From Planctomycetota bacterium (GTDB lineage: Bacteria > Planctomycetota > UBA8742 > UBA2392), in the NCBI GenBank assembly GCA_015075515.1, contig JABTUE010000003.1, positions 124,001-188,000 on the forward strand: a DNA stretch of 64,000 nt, in the 5' to 3' direction. Position 1 is the stretch's first letter, and every line of letters starts with the position of its first letter. The position numbers were made by a program, and so were the translations under genes. This document shows, one piece after another, positions 7,592-17,062 of the stretch. The notes beneath the pieces were generated by a model. That model was not told the DNA's origin and did not search any database. It worked only from the letters and a program-made list of their open reading frames with translations.

Positions 7592-8830
7592 ATGCACCGC
7601 CACCCAAAGCCCCTTTGCACCGCCATCACCGCCCTGCTGACGCTGTTGCTGCTGGCGGGCGCATTGCCCGCCCAGGATGTTGTTGCCCTGCGCCGCGAGG
7701 CCGACACCCGGCGCGCCGCGCTGGCACCCGACGACGTGGCCGGGCGGCGCGAACTGGCCAGATGGTGCGCCGCCAACCGTCTGCGCCAGAGTGAACTTTC
7801 CCTGTACCGCGAAATCGTCCGCCTTGCACCCGACGACGAGGCCGCGCGCAAAGCCCTGGGCCACGTGCGCGACGGCGCCACCTGGCATGAATCCGCCGAC
7901 GCCATGCAGCTTGCCAAAGGCAGGCTGCGCGGGCTTGCGGGCTGGCTGGATGCCAAGCCCGAGGGCGCGGCTCAACTGCACGAACACTGGCTGGCGCCGG
8001 GCGAACTGGCGCGGCTGGAGGCCGGCGAGGCCATGGCCGCCCACAAATCAGGCGCCCAGCACGAGGTGCTGACCCTGCACTGGCGCCTGCGCAGCGGCCT
8101 GAAGGAAAAAGAGAGCCTTGAACTGGCCCGCGTGGCGGAACAGGCCGTGCGGCAGTGGCGCGAGGAATCAGGGCTGAAGCGCGAAACCGGCGCGGCCACA
8201 CTGCACATGGTGATGCTGAAATCGCACAGCGACTACGTGGCCATGATCCAGGCCGACATGGAAACCTTTGACCAGCAGATGACCAAAAGCCACGGCTTCT
8301 TTGACGGCCGGGTGTGCTGGGGCAGCTTTTTCAAAGACTGGTACCGCACCCGCCGCATCGTGCTGCACGAAGCGCGGCACCAGTTTGACCTGCTGGTGGC
8401 GGGCACGTTTCTGCATCAGCCGGCCTGGTACCGCGAGGGCACAGCCGAGTACTACAGCGTGCACGACTGGGACGGCAAAACCCTGCGCATGGGGCGGCTG
8501 AACAGCGACGTGAACGAGCACCTGTATTTTCTGCAGCGCATCTGCAAACGCCGCAAGCTGCGCGGCGCCGAAAGCACCCTGCGCCAGGGCGAACAAATGG
8601 AAATTGACCCGGAGTTTTACCAGCAGAGCTGGGCCTTTGTGTACTTCTGCCGCACCGGCAAATACGCCGAGGCCTTCAAAAAGTGGGAGGCCGATCTTCT
8701 GGCCGGCAAGCTCAAGGGCCACGAAGCACAGTGGAAGGCCTTTGCGGAAACCGTGGCGCCGGACACCAGGGCCTTTGACCGGGCCTACTCCGAGGCCACC
8801 GAAACCGACGCGGCGAAGTTCAAGGGTTGA
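7592..8830 (+). CDS. Secreted gluzincin-type zinc metallopeptidase (DUF1570-like)
   Basis: 412 residues. An N-terminal signal peptide (hydrophobic about residues 9-25, cleavage likely after LPAQ) is followed by a helical TPR-like region (EIVRLAPDDEAARKALG, about 70-92) and a C-terminal peptidase domain. HEARH at 259-263 is an HExxH zinc site and EGTAEY at 282-287 supplies the third ligand glutamate, the gluzincin arrangement seen in DUF1570-type proteins. It is predicted to act in the periplasm or outside the cell; the substrate is unknown. The gene is divergent from oleA and appears leaderless. Confidence 0.7.
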   Translation: MHRHPKPLCTAITALLTLLLLAGALPAQDVVALRREADTRRAALAPDDVAGRRELARWCAANRLRQSELSLYREIVRLAPDDEAARKALGHVRDGATWHESADAMQLAKGRLRGLAGWLDAKPEGAAQLHEHWLAPGELARLEAGEAMAAHKSGAQHEVLTLHWRLRSGLKEKESLELARVAEQAVRQWREESGLKRETGAATLHMVMLKSHSDYVAMIQADMETFDQQMTKSHGFFDGRVCWGSFFKDWYRTRRIVLHEARHQFDLLVAGTFLHQPAWYREGTAEYYSVHDWDGKTLRMGRLNSDVNEHLYFLQRICKRRKLRGAESTLRQGEQMEIDPEFYQQSWAFVYFCRTGKYAEAFKKWEADLLAGKLKGHEAQWKAFAETVAPDTRAFDRAYSEATETDAAKFKG

Positions 8831-9064
8831 GAACCCGGCCCGCCCTGTGCGCCGGCATCGTCGGGCTGCGTCACCACAGCCAGTGGTGTGCCGAATGCCG
8901 CGAAACCCCCACCAAATCGGTGATTTTTATGGACATGACCAAATGCATTGCCATACTCCCGCGCCTCTGAGTGATTCGTGCGCCAAGCTTGCGGTGTCGT
9001 GGGACACCGGGGGCAAGTCTGGCGTAATTGCGGCAAACGGCCGCATTGCGTGGGGAATCGCAAC

Positions 9065-12000
9065 ATGTCAAAGTTGACGTTTGCTGGCACAGCACTGCTT
9101 CTGTTGCTTGCTGTTGCGCCGTTGTCGGCGCAAACTTGGGATGAAACAGCCAACGGTGGCGGCGATGCCGGAGACCTGCCTGCCACGTTCCAGGGCGTCT
9201 ACGGAACCGGCGCGCTGACGAATATCACAGGCAGCATCTCTTCTTCGGCCGACCGAGATGTATACCGCATTCGCATTGCAAACGCAGCGAACTTCTCTGC
9301 GAATACCAACACTCCGCCCTTGGGCACCAACGCGGATACCCAGCTTCGTCTGTTTACTCTGGCCGGCATAGGTATCGCGTATAATGACGACATTAGCTCA
9401 ACCAACTTCAGGTCGGACTTGCCGGTTGGTAATGCGTTGTACAGTGGTCTGGCTGCTGGCGAATATTTGCTTGTGATTTCAGGATGGAACCAGCGCGCCA
9501 ACAGTTCCACAGGCGACATTTTCCCGAATACGTTTGTCGGAGTCTTTGGACCAACCGGAGCCGGGGGGGCCAACCCGCTCAGCGCCTGGTCGGGGACAAA
9601 CGCAACTGGAACTTACAACATCGTGCTCACCGGCTGCGAGTTTGCAACCGCCCCGCCTTCGCCGGTGGTCAACGTGTTGAGCCCGACCAGCACCTCGATC
9701 GCAAACGGTGGCACTTACTCGCACGACACGCCCCTGCTTGGAGGCAGCGCCGGACCGGCGCTTCAGTTTACAATCCAGAACACCGGCGGCGCGTCCATGA
9801 CAATTTCCGGCACCCCCATCACCGGAACCCCGGTAAACTGCTCTCCGAGCATTACCAGCCCGGCCGGTTCTCCGGTCGCGCCGGCGTCGTCTACAACGGT
9901 AACGTTCAGTGTGAACCCGTCCGCAGGAGTCGGATCCTGGAGTTTTCAGTTTACGATCAACAGCAACGCAACTGTGCCCAGCTATGTCGTCAACGTTCAG
10001 GGCACGCGAGGCTTCAACGGGACCCTTACTGTAGACAGCACGGGCGGCACACCGGATTTTTCTGACCTGGGCGCCGCATTTGACGCACTTGAAACCAACG
10101 GCGTCGCGGGGGCCGTTACCTTAAGCCTGACCGGCAACTTCACCAGCGCGGCGAACTACGGGCTGGGGCACACCGGAACCACCCTGATTCCGATTCGCGG
10201 CATCTCAGCAACCAACACCATCTCAATTGTTGCTGCCGCGGGTCAGTCTCCTACTATTTCGGGATCAGGCGCAACCGACATCTTCGGGGCCGGTCTAACC
10301 GCCACCGTTTCGATTTTCTCGTCCTTCGTTTCGATTGAGGGTCTGACCATCACTGGGGGTACAGACGCGTGTCTAGTCCTTCTCGGAAACGCCCAAACAG
10401 GCCAAGGTCTTGCCGTCCGGCGCTGCCGAATTCACAGCGGTAATGGTTCAGCAATCCTGGCCGTCGGTCTGGGCGGAAACAATCTGGTCAACTTCCTGCT
10501 CGAGAACTGCATGTTCTGGGGCTGTGACGGCTCCGGCGGCTTTTCGACACTAGCCACAGGACTGGACGGTCTCGTGCTGGTCGGCAACAGCACTGGACTT
10601 GTAGCCCGGCACAACTCGATTCTCCACAATGTGGGCACCGGCAGCACTCCGGCCTTTCGACTGTTTGACGGGTTCACCGGCGCCGCAATTACCGAGTTCA
10701 CCAACAACATCGTTCAAACCACATCCTCAGGCTGCCCCGCAATTGGTATTGCTGTTGGTTCCGAACCTGCCACCTGCAACCATAACCTCTATGAATACGC
10801 GGCCGGAGGGTTCCATATTACCCCTGCCACGTATCCGAATTTTGCTGCGTGGCAAACCGCCACCCGTGACGCCAACGGCATTGACGGTAACCCGGCGTTC
10901 GTGAGCACCGCGGCAGGGTCTGAAGACCTGCACATCAACAACAACTCGCAGGCACGAAATGCCGGCAGCAGTTCCACCACGACGGATATTGATGGCGACA
11001 CACGGCCGCTGGGGTCATCGGTAGACATCGGTGCCGATGAATACCGTGAACCGGAAATCGAAATCTTCGACGCCCCCACCGGCGGCACAAGTTTGACGGA
11101 TCCCGCCACGATCAGCGGCGTCAACGTAGGCCCGTCGGCAACGGTTCTGACCTTCCGCATCGAAAACCAAGCCAGCGCTCCTGGTAACCTGATCCTTCCA
11201 TCGAGCCCCGTAACGTTCAACGTGACAACGGGGACAGGCACCGTCAACGTTGCCATCGGCCAGCCCGCCTCACTGAACCTGGCACCCGGCCAGAGCACAA
11301 CGTTTACCGTCAGCATCAACTCCACGGCCTCGGCCACAGGCAACAACTATGTGGTGGAAGTGGACGTCGCAAGCAACGACTTTGACGAAAACCCGTTTGA
11401 CATCAACATTGGCGGTACGGCCACATTCAACAACCCGCCTGTGGCCAACCCGGAAACGGCCACCAGCAGCCCGGTGTTCACGGGCACGGCCGATGTCGGG
11501 CCCTTCAGCTTTGCCGCCAACCCCGGCACGGCTGTCAACTCACGCCTGATTGTCACCGACCCCGACACCGGCAACCAGGTGCGCATTGTCAGCATCAGTG
11601 TCGGTGCCCAGGCCGGCATCACGCCTTCGGCCACGATCGGCTCGTTTGCGAACAGCCACAACGTGGACTTCACGGGCACGGTTGATCCGGGCGCTGTCCC
11701 CGGCGTTTACTCGTGGTCCATTGTAATCGAAGACAACCAGACTCCGGCCGGCACGCGCACGATCCAGGTCAACATCACGGTCAACAACATCGCGCCGGAT
11801 CCGTTCAACCAGCCTGTGGCCCCCACCACCGGCGCGGGCACCAGCATTTCGGTGTACGCCCGCAGCTTCCAGCAGACCCAGACCGTAACGGGCGCCGACC
11901 TGTTCAATGTGACCGACGCCAACACCGGCCAGGCCATTGTCATCACCGCGCCCAGTCAGGTGCGCACCGGCGGCACGGCAACCAGCAGCCCGTTTGACGG

Positions 12001-12913
12001 CAACTTCACCGCCACGTTCATCTCGCCGGGCAGCTACCTGGTGGAAGTCAGCAGCACCGGCGCCCTGGGCGCAACTGCCGTCGGCACCCACGAGTACCAG
12101 CTGGTCATCAGCGACGGCACCGCCAGCACCACGGTGCACGTGACACTGACCGTGACGGCCCAGACCCCGCCGACCTTCACGCCCAACGCCACCGGCGTCA
12201 GCATCGGCCAGGGCGGCGTGATGACCAACGTTGACGTGGGCACCGTGGCCGACGCGCAGGACCCGCTGGCGTCGCTCAACGTCACCGCGACCAACGTGCC
12301 CACCGGCATCACCGTCAGCGCGATTTCGGTCAACGCCACCACCGGCGTGGTCACCTGCACCATCAGCGTCGGCGCGGCGGTCACGCCGGGCAGCACGGCC
12401 ATCGAGTTCACGGTGACCGACCCGGCATCCCTGACCGACGCTGACAACTACACGTTCACCGTGACGGCCAACAACCTGCCCACCATCACCGCCGGCACGG
12501 CCATCACCATGGGCCAGAGCGCCAACCTGACCGGCCGCACCATCGCCACGGTCAGTGACGCCGACCAGGCCGCGGGCACCCTGACGGTTGCGGCCACGGT
12601 GGTTCCGCCGGGCATCACCATCAGCAACATCACCAACACTACGGGCACGGTCACCGCCGACGTGTCCAGCAGCTCAACGATTGCCGCCGGCACCTACAAC
12701 GTGACCCTGCAGGTGACTGACGCCGAGGGCGCCACGGCCACGGCCACGTTGCAGATCACGATTTCCACCGGTGGCGGTGGCGGTGGTGGTGGTGGCAAGA
12801 AGAAGGGCGGCGGTTGCAGCGCCGACAGCAACAGCGCCACGGGCTGGGTGGCCCTGGCGGCCATGCTGGGTGTCATCACCCTGGCGGTTCGTCGCCGCCG
12901 GGTAAACGGGTAG
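9065..12913 (+). CDS. Large secreted surface protein with cadherin-like repeats and Cys-containing C-terminal sorting tail
   Basis: 1282 residues. A signal peptide ends at APLSAQ. Then come a PPC-like beta domain (residues about 25-200, DRDVYRIRI...GEYLLVISG), an Ig-like choice-of-anchor-D type domain, a parallel beta-helix-like region ending in GDTRPLGSSVDIGADEY, another anchor-D-like domain and Ig/cadherin-like modules. The last two modules (PPTFTPNATG... and LPTITAGTAI...) are mutually similar at about 90 residues each. The tail is a poly-Gly/Lys linker, Cys1251, a TM helix and RRRR. The ATG at 9065 has GGGGAATC upstream. The first 2 kb is visibly poorer in G/C-ending codons than the rest. 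No catalytic motif was recognised; an adhesive or structural surface role is inferred. Confidence 0.75.
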   Translation: MSKLTFAGTALLLLLAVAPLSAQTWDETANGGGDAGDLPATFQGVYGTGALTNITGSISSSADRDVYRIRIANAANFSANTNTPPLGTNADTQLRLFTLAGIGIAYNDDISSTNFRSDLPVGNALYSGLAAGEYLLVISGWNQRANSSTGDIFPNTFVGVFGPTGAGGANPLSAWSGTNATGTYNIVLTGCEFATAPPSPVVNVLSPTSTSIANGGTYSHDTPLLGGSAGPALQFTIQNTGGASMTISGTPITGTPVNCSPSITSPAGSPVAPASSTTVTFSVNPSAGVGSWSFQFTINSNATVPSYVVNVQGTRGFNGTLTVDSTGGTPDFSDLGAAFDALETNGVAGAVTLSLTGNFTSAANYGLGHTGTTLIPIRGISATNTISIVAAAGQSPTISGSGATDIFGAGLTATVSIFSSFVSIEGLTITGGTDACLVLLGNAQTGQGLAVRRCRIHSGNGSAILAVGLGGNNLVNFLLENCMFWGCDGSGGFSTLATGLDGLVLVGNSTGLVARHNSILHNVGTGSTPAFRLFDGFTGAAITEFTNNIVQTTSSGCPAIGIAVGSEPATCNHNLYEYAAGGFHITPATYPNFAAWQTATRDANGIDGNPAFVSTAAGSEDLHINNNSQARNAGSSSTTTDIDGDTRPLGSSVDIGADEYREPEIEIFDAPTGGTSLTDPATISGVNVGPSATVLTFRIENQASAPGNLILPSSPVTFNVTTGTGTVNVAIGQPASLNLAPGQSTTFTVSINSTASATGNNYVVEVDVASNDFDENPFDINIGGTATFNNPPVANPETATSSPVFTGTADVGPFSFAANPGTAVNSRLIVTDPDTGNQVRIVSISVGAQAGITPSATIGSFANSHNVDFTGTVDPGAVPGVYSWSIVIEDNQTPAGTRTIQVNITVNNIAPDPFNQPVAPTTGAGTSISVYARSFQQTQTVTGADLFNVTDANTGQAIVITAPSQVRTGGTATSSPFDGNFTATFISPGSYLVEVSSTGALGATAVGTHEYQLVISDGTASTTVHVTLTVTAQTPPTFTPNATGVSIGQGGVMTNVDVGTVADAQDPLASLNVTATNVPTGITVSAISVNATTGVVTCTISVGAAVTPGSTAIEFTVTDPASLTDADNYTFTVTANNLPTITAGTAITMGQSANLTGRTIATVSDADQAAGTLTVAATVVPPGITISNITNTTGTVTADVSSSSTIAAGTYNVTLQVTDAEGATATATLQITISTGGGGGGGGGKKKGGGCSADSNSATGWVALAAMLGVITLAVRRRRVNG

Positions 12914-12941
12914 GTTACCCACCCCGGACATACACCCCACA

Positions 12942-12964
12942 GGGGCGGCCACAAAGGCCGCCCC
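12942..12964 (+). terminator. Hairpin terminator candidate
   Basis: 9-bp perfect stem GGGGCGGCC / GGCCGCCCC with loop ACAAA, 28 nt after the stop of the large surface protein. Only a weak T-containing tail (TGCTTCATTT) follows. Confidence 0.55.
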
Positions 12965-13111
12965 TGCTTCATTTGCGCCGTCTGGCGCGGGGTTTGCACG
13001 CCCACCTGTCCCGGCACGGGGGGCCGGGTTATCATCCCTTGCACCAACACTGGGCATCTTGCGCGCATGACCGGCCTTGCCGGGCGTGGCGTATTCGGAA
13101 AGGAGCCTTGT

Positions 13112-13651
13112 ATGCGCAATATCCTGAATCTGCTGTTGCTGGCGTGCGTTGCGGCGGGCGCGGGCGGGCTGTGGGCCCAGCCCGACATTGTGGTCCAGCG
13201 CGCGGCCATCACCATCAACCACAACGGATCGGACAACGTGGGCACCAGCACCGGCACAGGCAGCTTTTCGGTGACCTACACGATTCTGAACCAGGGCAGT
13301 TCCACGCTGACATTGACCGGCGGCACGCCGATCACCGGCGCCGGCCCCTACGCCGTGAACTACATGATCAATCCGCCGGCCTCGAGCACCATCCCGGCCA
13401 GCGGCTCCACCACCTTTGTGCTGGACCTTGACCCCAACAGCGACGGGCACTTCAACGTGCGCATCAACATTGCCAGCGACGACCCGGTGAAAAACCCCTA
13501 CACATTCATCGTGTGGGGCGACACCGGCACCCGCAAGAAAGAAGAAGACGACTGCAGCACCGGCGGCACCCGGGGCCCCGGCCTGGTGATGCTGGCGGGC
13601 CTGCTGGCGGCGCTGGGCGTGGCTTTGCGGCTGCGCGCCTTTCGGGCCTGA
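13112..13651 (+). CDS. Small secreted protein with anchor-D-type domain and Cys C-terminal sorting tail
   Basis: 179 residues. The signal peptide runs to about AGGLWAQ; the body (residues 25-135) is one Ig-like beta-sandwich rich in Thr/Gly, with VTYTILNQGSSTLTLTG and FNVRINIASDDPVKNPY typical of choice-of-anchor-D/ASPM-SPD-2-Hydin-like domains. The C-terminus is KKEEDDCSTGG, a TM helix and R-L-R-A-F-R-A; Cys148 is exactly 31 residues from the end, the same spacing as in the preceding large protein. The start has AAGGAG at good distance. It is followed 49 bp later by lgt. Function is unknown; it is a probable cell-surface protein. Confidence 0.75.
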   Translation: MRNILNLLLLACVAAGAGGLWAQPDIVVQRAAITINHNGSDNVGTSTGTGSFSVTYTILNQGSSTLTLTGGTPITGAGPYAVNYMINPPASSTIPASGSTTFVLDLDPNSDGHFNVRINIASDDPVKNPYTFIVWGDTGTRKKEEDDCSTGGTRGPGLVMLAGLLAALGVALRLRAFRA

Positions 13652-13688
13652 AAACGGCGGCCACTGGTTGCAGCAACGGGGCGCGCGG

Positions 13689-13694
13689 TAGACT
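13689..13694 (+). promoter_or_regulatory. Predicted -10 box for leaderless lgt
   Basis: TAGACT, then 6 nt (CGGGCC), then the GTG start at 13701. A weak TTGCAG lies 15 bp upstream of the box. No Shine-Dalgarno fits between. Confidence 0.5.
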
Positions 13695-13700
13695 CGGGCC

Positions 13701-14807
13701 GTGTTTGACCACCCGTATCTGACTGACCCCGAGTTTTCGACCACGGTGGTTTCGTGGGCCGACGGCGGTCTGCACTTTTTTCGCCGCGTGCCCGAGCACG
13801 GCATTGCCGGGCCCAGCGTGTTTCACGTGGCCTACGGGCTGATCTTTCTGTTCGCCCTGTGGTTCACCCGCCGGGCCTGGCGGCGCGGCGACTTTCGCGT
13901 GCCGGACCGGGCGGTGCTTGATTCGGTGCTGGTGGCCGTGGCGGCGCTGGTGATCGGCGGCCGGCTGATGGAGGCCGTGATCTACAACCCGGCCTATTAC
14001 TTTGAAAAACCCTCGCGTCTGGTGCTGAACGCCAGCGGCTACACGATCCACGGCATGATTCTGGGCGTGATCGTGGCGTTCTGGTTCTGGGCGCGCTGGA
14101 TCAAACGGCCGTGGTTTCACCTGCTGGACCAGACGCCGGTGATTGTCGCGTTCGGCACGCCGCTGGGGCGTCTGGCCAACTTTCTGGCCGGCGACCTGTG
14201 GGGCCGCGAAACCAGCCTGCCCTGGGGGGTGCGCTTTCCCATGCGCGGGCCGCTGTTCCGGCCGGTAGTCGCCAACGCCCGCGGCGACACGTTCGTCGTG
14301 GTGTCGCCCGACACCGGCCAGACCGCATATCTGCAACCCTGGGCACCGGACCAGGGCATTGAAGTGCTCAAGGACACGCCGTTTCTGCATTACCCGGTGA
14401 ACGCGCCTGATTCCGGCGTGTTTGAGCTTGTGCAACAAGTGGCCACCACGCCGCGCCACCCCAGCCAGCTTTACCAGGCCGTCACCGAAGGGCTGGTGCT
14501 GCTGATCGTCATGCTGCTTGTGCGGCGCAAAACCCGGCTGGTGGGCGTGCAAAGCGGCGTGTTTCTGGTTGCCTATGGTCTGCTGCGGCTGGGCAGCGAG
14601 TTTTTCCGCCAGCCCGAGCCGGGGCTGGGCTATCTGGCCGGCCTGACGCGCGGGCAACTGCTGTGTCTGGGCATGGTCGTCGCCGGCGCGGCGGTGCTGG
14701 TGTGGGCCCGGCGCAAGGGCCAGAAGATTGAGGACATCCCCCGCGACCCGGCGCCGGCGACCGGAAGTGGCGGAATTCCCCGAACCGGCGAGGCCGGCAA
14801 ATCGTAG
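13701..14807 (+). CDS. lgt: Prolipoprotein diacylglyceryl transferase
   Basis: 368 residues, multi-pass inner-membrane enzyme that transfers diacylglycerol from phosphatidylglycerol to the lipobox cysteine. Recognisable Lgt features in order: several TM helices, GGRLMEAVIYNPAYYF, the conserved GRLANFLAGDLWGRET block (Lgt signature), RHPSQLYQAVTEG and a late GSEFFRQPE segment. The protein is longer than typical Lgt (about 270-300) because of a roughly 60-residue insert after the signature (residues 190-250) and a C-terminal tail. GTG start, apparently leaderless. Its position directly after two Cys-tail proteins suggests lipidation of cell-surface proteins as a shared theme. Confidence 0.9.
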   Translation: MFDHPYLTDPEFSTTVVSWADGGLHFFRRVPEHGIAGPSVFHVAYGLIFLFALWFTRRAWRRGDFRVPDRAVLDSVLVAVAALVIGGRLMEAVIYNPAYYFEKPSRLVLNASGYTIHGMILGVIVAFWFWARWIKRPWFHLLDQTPVIVAFGTPLGRLANFLAGDLWGRETSLPWGVRFPMRGPLFRPVVANARGDTFVVVSPDTGQTAYLQPWAPDQGIEVLKDTPFLHYPVNAPDSGVFELVQQVATTPRHPSQLYQAVTEGLVLLIVMLLVRRKTRLVGVQSGVFLVAYGLLRLGSEFFRQPEPGLGYLAGLTRGQLLCLGMVVAGAAVLVWARRKGQKIEDIPRDPAPATGSGGIPRTGEAGKS

Positions 14808-14830
14808 TAAAGGACGGAGGGGCCAAACTC

Positions 14831-17032
14831 TTGGGCCGATCCGGCGGATTGAACCTGATTCTGGTGATCATCACCGTGCTGGCGGTGCTGTTCGGCGTTG
14901 GCAGCTTTGTGCTGAACAACACCCCGGCGCCGGCACCCAACCAGTCGGCCCGCCACGCCAACCTGTCCGAACCCGAAGGCGCCGCCGGTCGCCCCGGTGG
15001 CCAGACATCCAACCCCGGCGCGGACACGCTGATCCGCCCCGACCGGCCACCCAACCGGCCGGTGGAAACACCGGCAAACCCGGCACGGCCCCCCGAAAGC
15101 ACACCCAAACTTGAAATCATCCCGGCCGCGGGTTCCCCCGGCGACAGCGGCGACGCCCGCATTGCCGGCCGCGTTCTGGGCACGGACGGCAAACCGGCGG
15201 CCGGCGCCACCGTGATTGCCCGTCGTGCCAACCTGGAGCTTGAGCCGCCCCAGTTGCGCGACCACGATCTGGAACGTTACCGCGACGCGGTGGCAAAGTT
15301 TCTGGAGGCCGCGGCCCGCGAACGCCGGGTCACCAGCACCGACGCCGAAGGCCGCTTTGTGTTCCAAGGCCTGGACGCCAGGCTGGCCTATCACCTGAGC
15401 GCCAGCACGGAGGGCGCCAGCGGCTCGGCCGAGCGCGTGGCCGCCGGCGACAGCCCGACGATTATCCTGGCATCAGAAGGCCTGTTGCGGGGCCGGGTGC
15501 AGACCGCCGACGGCAAGCCCGTCACGTCGTTCCGCATCAGCACCTGGCGCCCCCAGCGCCAGTGGGAAGCCCGCACCCAGACGGTCAGCGACGAACAGGG
15601 CCGCTTTGCCGTGCCGGCGCGCCCCGGCGCGGTGCTGTGCCGCGTGGAAGCCCCGGGCCTGACCCAGGGCGAAGCCCAGGAGTTCACCGTGGGCACCAAC
15701 ACGCCCGAGGCGGTAATCACGCTGGGCCGCGCCGCCGTGGTGGCCGGAACAGTGCGCGACGCCGCCGGCAACGCGCTGGCAGGCGCCAATGTTTCTCTGG
15801 GCGCGCGCGGCGAAGGCGGCGGGCGCCGCGGCGGCTGGAACGAGGGCGGCTGGCAACAGGGCCAGAGCGTGACCACCGACAGCCAGGGGCGCTATCGTTT
15901 TGACTCGCTGGAACCCAGAACCCACACGATCACGGCGAGCTTCGGCGAGTTTCACGCCACCCAGAACATCGAGGCCCGCGAAGGCGACAACACGCTGGAT
16001 TTCTCGCTCGAGGCCGGCGCGCGCGTGGTGCTGAAGCTGACCGGCGCCTCTGGTGAACCGGTGCAGGCCGACGAGGCCTGGTTTCAGGGCAAGGGCGGGC
16101 AGTGGACCCAGCCCGCGCGGCTGCCCTCGCGCGAGCCGGGCCGGGTGGAGTTTGCCGGTCTGCGGCCCGGCGAATACACGGCGACGATTACGGCGGCGGG
16201 GTGGCCCGCGCTGCGCAAGCAGATCACGGTCAAGGAAGGCGAAAACCTGTTCGAGTACCAGTTTGCCCAGGGCGCGACGCTGTCGGGCACGGTCACGGGT
16301 TCGGGCGGCATGGTGCTGACCGGCGTGGGCGTGCGCCTGCGCAAGGATGATGAAGACGCCTACGGAGGCTGGGGCACCGGCCGCTACGCGCAGGTGGGCA
16401 GCGACGGGCGTTTCAAGCTCGGGCCCGCCGAGCCGGGCCAGTGGAAACTTGAGGTCTACGTTCCCGACGGCTGGAAACTGGTGCACAGCAGCGTCGTGAC
16501 GCTGGCGGTGGGCGAAAACACCCAGAACATCACGATTGATTCCGCCGGCTCTGTGAGCATCACCGTGCTGGACGAAAACGGCGCCCCCATGCCCTGGGCC
16601 GACGTGCAACTGCGAGGCGAACAGGCCTACAACGGCCGCACCGACCAGGGCGGCAAGGCCGTGATTTCGTTTGTCGCGCCGGGCAGCTATCAGGTTTACG
16701 CCAGTTCGCGCGCGCTGAGCACGCGCACGCACACACTGAATGTGCGCAACGGTGACAACACGCTTTCGCTGCAACTGCAGAAGGCGAACTGCTCGCGGAT
16801 CACGCACGTGTACCCTGACACCCAGGCGGCCAGACTGGGGGTACAGGTGGGCGACCTGGTGTTTGAATACAACGGCGAACAGGTCACAAGCTGGCGCTCG
16901 TTCAGCCAGGCCATCCGCAAGACAAGATCGGCCGACGACGTGGTGATGCTGCTGGAACGCAACGGGCAGATATTGACATTCCAGCTCAAGGGCGGCACCG
17001 TCGGGATTGAAGGCGCCGACGGCGTGCGTTAG
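14831..17032 (+). CDS. Membrane-anchored protein with carboxypeptidase-regulatory-like repeats and C-terminal PDZ domain
   Basis: 733 residues. The N-terminal TM anchor (LILVIITVLAVLFGVGSFVL) is followed by a Pro/Ala-rich linker to about residue 95, then repeated beta-sandwich modules of the CarboxypepD_reg type (e.g. ARIAGRVLGTDGKPAAGATV; VAGTVRDAAGNALAGANVSL; VTTDSQGRYRFDSLEP). The last about 80 residues form a PDZ domain (DTQAARLGVQVGDLVFEYNGEQV). TTG start at 14831 chosen for GGAGG 10 nt upstream. Exposed to the periplasm; probably a scaffold or binding protein, no enzyme motif seen. It follows lgt by 23 bp, so it is likely cotranscribed. Confidence 0.75.
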   Translation: MGRSGGLNLILVIITVLAVLFGVGSFVLNNTPAPAPNQSARHANLSEPEGAAGRPGGQTSNPGADTLIRPDRPPNRPVETPANPARPPESTPKLEIIPAAGSPGDSGDARIAGRVLGTDGKPAAGATVIARRANLELEPPQLRDHDLERYRDAVAKFLEAAARERRVTSTDAEGRFVFQGLDARLAYHLSASTEGASGSAERVAAGDSPTIILASEGLLRGRVQTADGKPVTSFRISTWRPQRQWEARTQTVSDEQGRFAVPARPGAVLCRVEAPGLTQGEAQEFTVGTNTPEAVITLGRAAVVAGTVRDAAGNALAGANVSLGARGEGGGRRGGWNEGGWQQGQSVTTDSQGRYRFDSLEPRTHTITASFGEFHATQNIEAREGDNTLDFSLEAGARVVLKLTGASGEPVQADEAWFQGKGGQWTQPARLPSREPGRVEFAGLRPGEYTATITAAGWPALRKQITVKEGENLFEYQFAQGATLSGTVTGSGGMVLTGVGVRLRKDDEDAYGGWGTGRYAQVGSDGRFKLGPAEPGQWKLEVYVPDGWKLVHSSVVTLAVGENTQNITIDSAGSVSITVLDENGAPMPWADVQLRGEQAYNGRTDQGGKAVISFVAPGSYQVYASSRALSTRTHTLNVRNGDNTLSLQLQKANCSRITHVYPDTQAARLGVQVGDLVFEYNGEQVTSWRSFSQAIRKTRSADDVVMLLERNGQILTFQLKGGTVGIEGADGVR

Positions 17033-17062
17033 CCGCGCCGCGCGGGCCCGCCGCCGCCGCGC

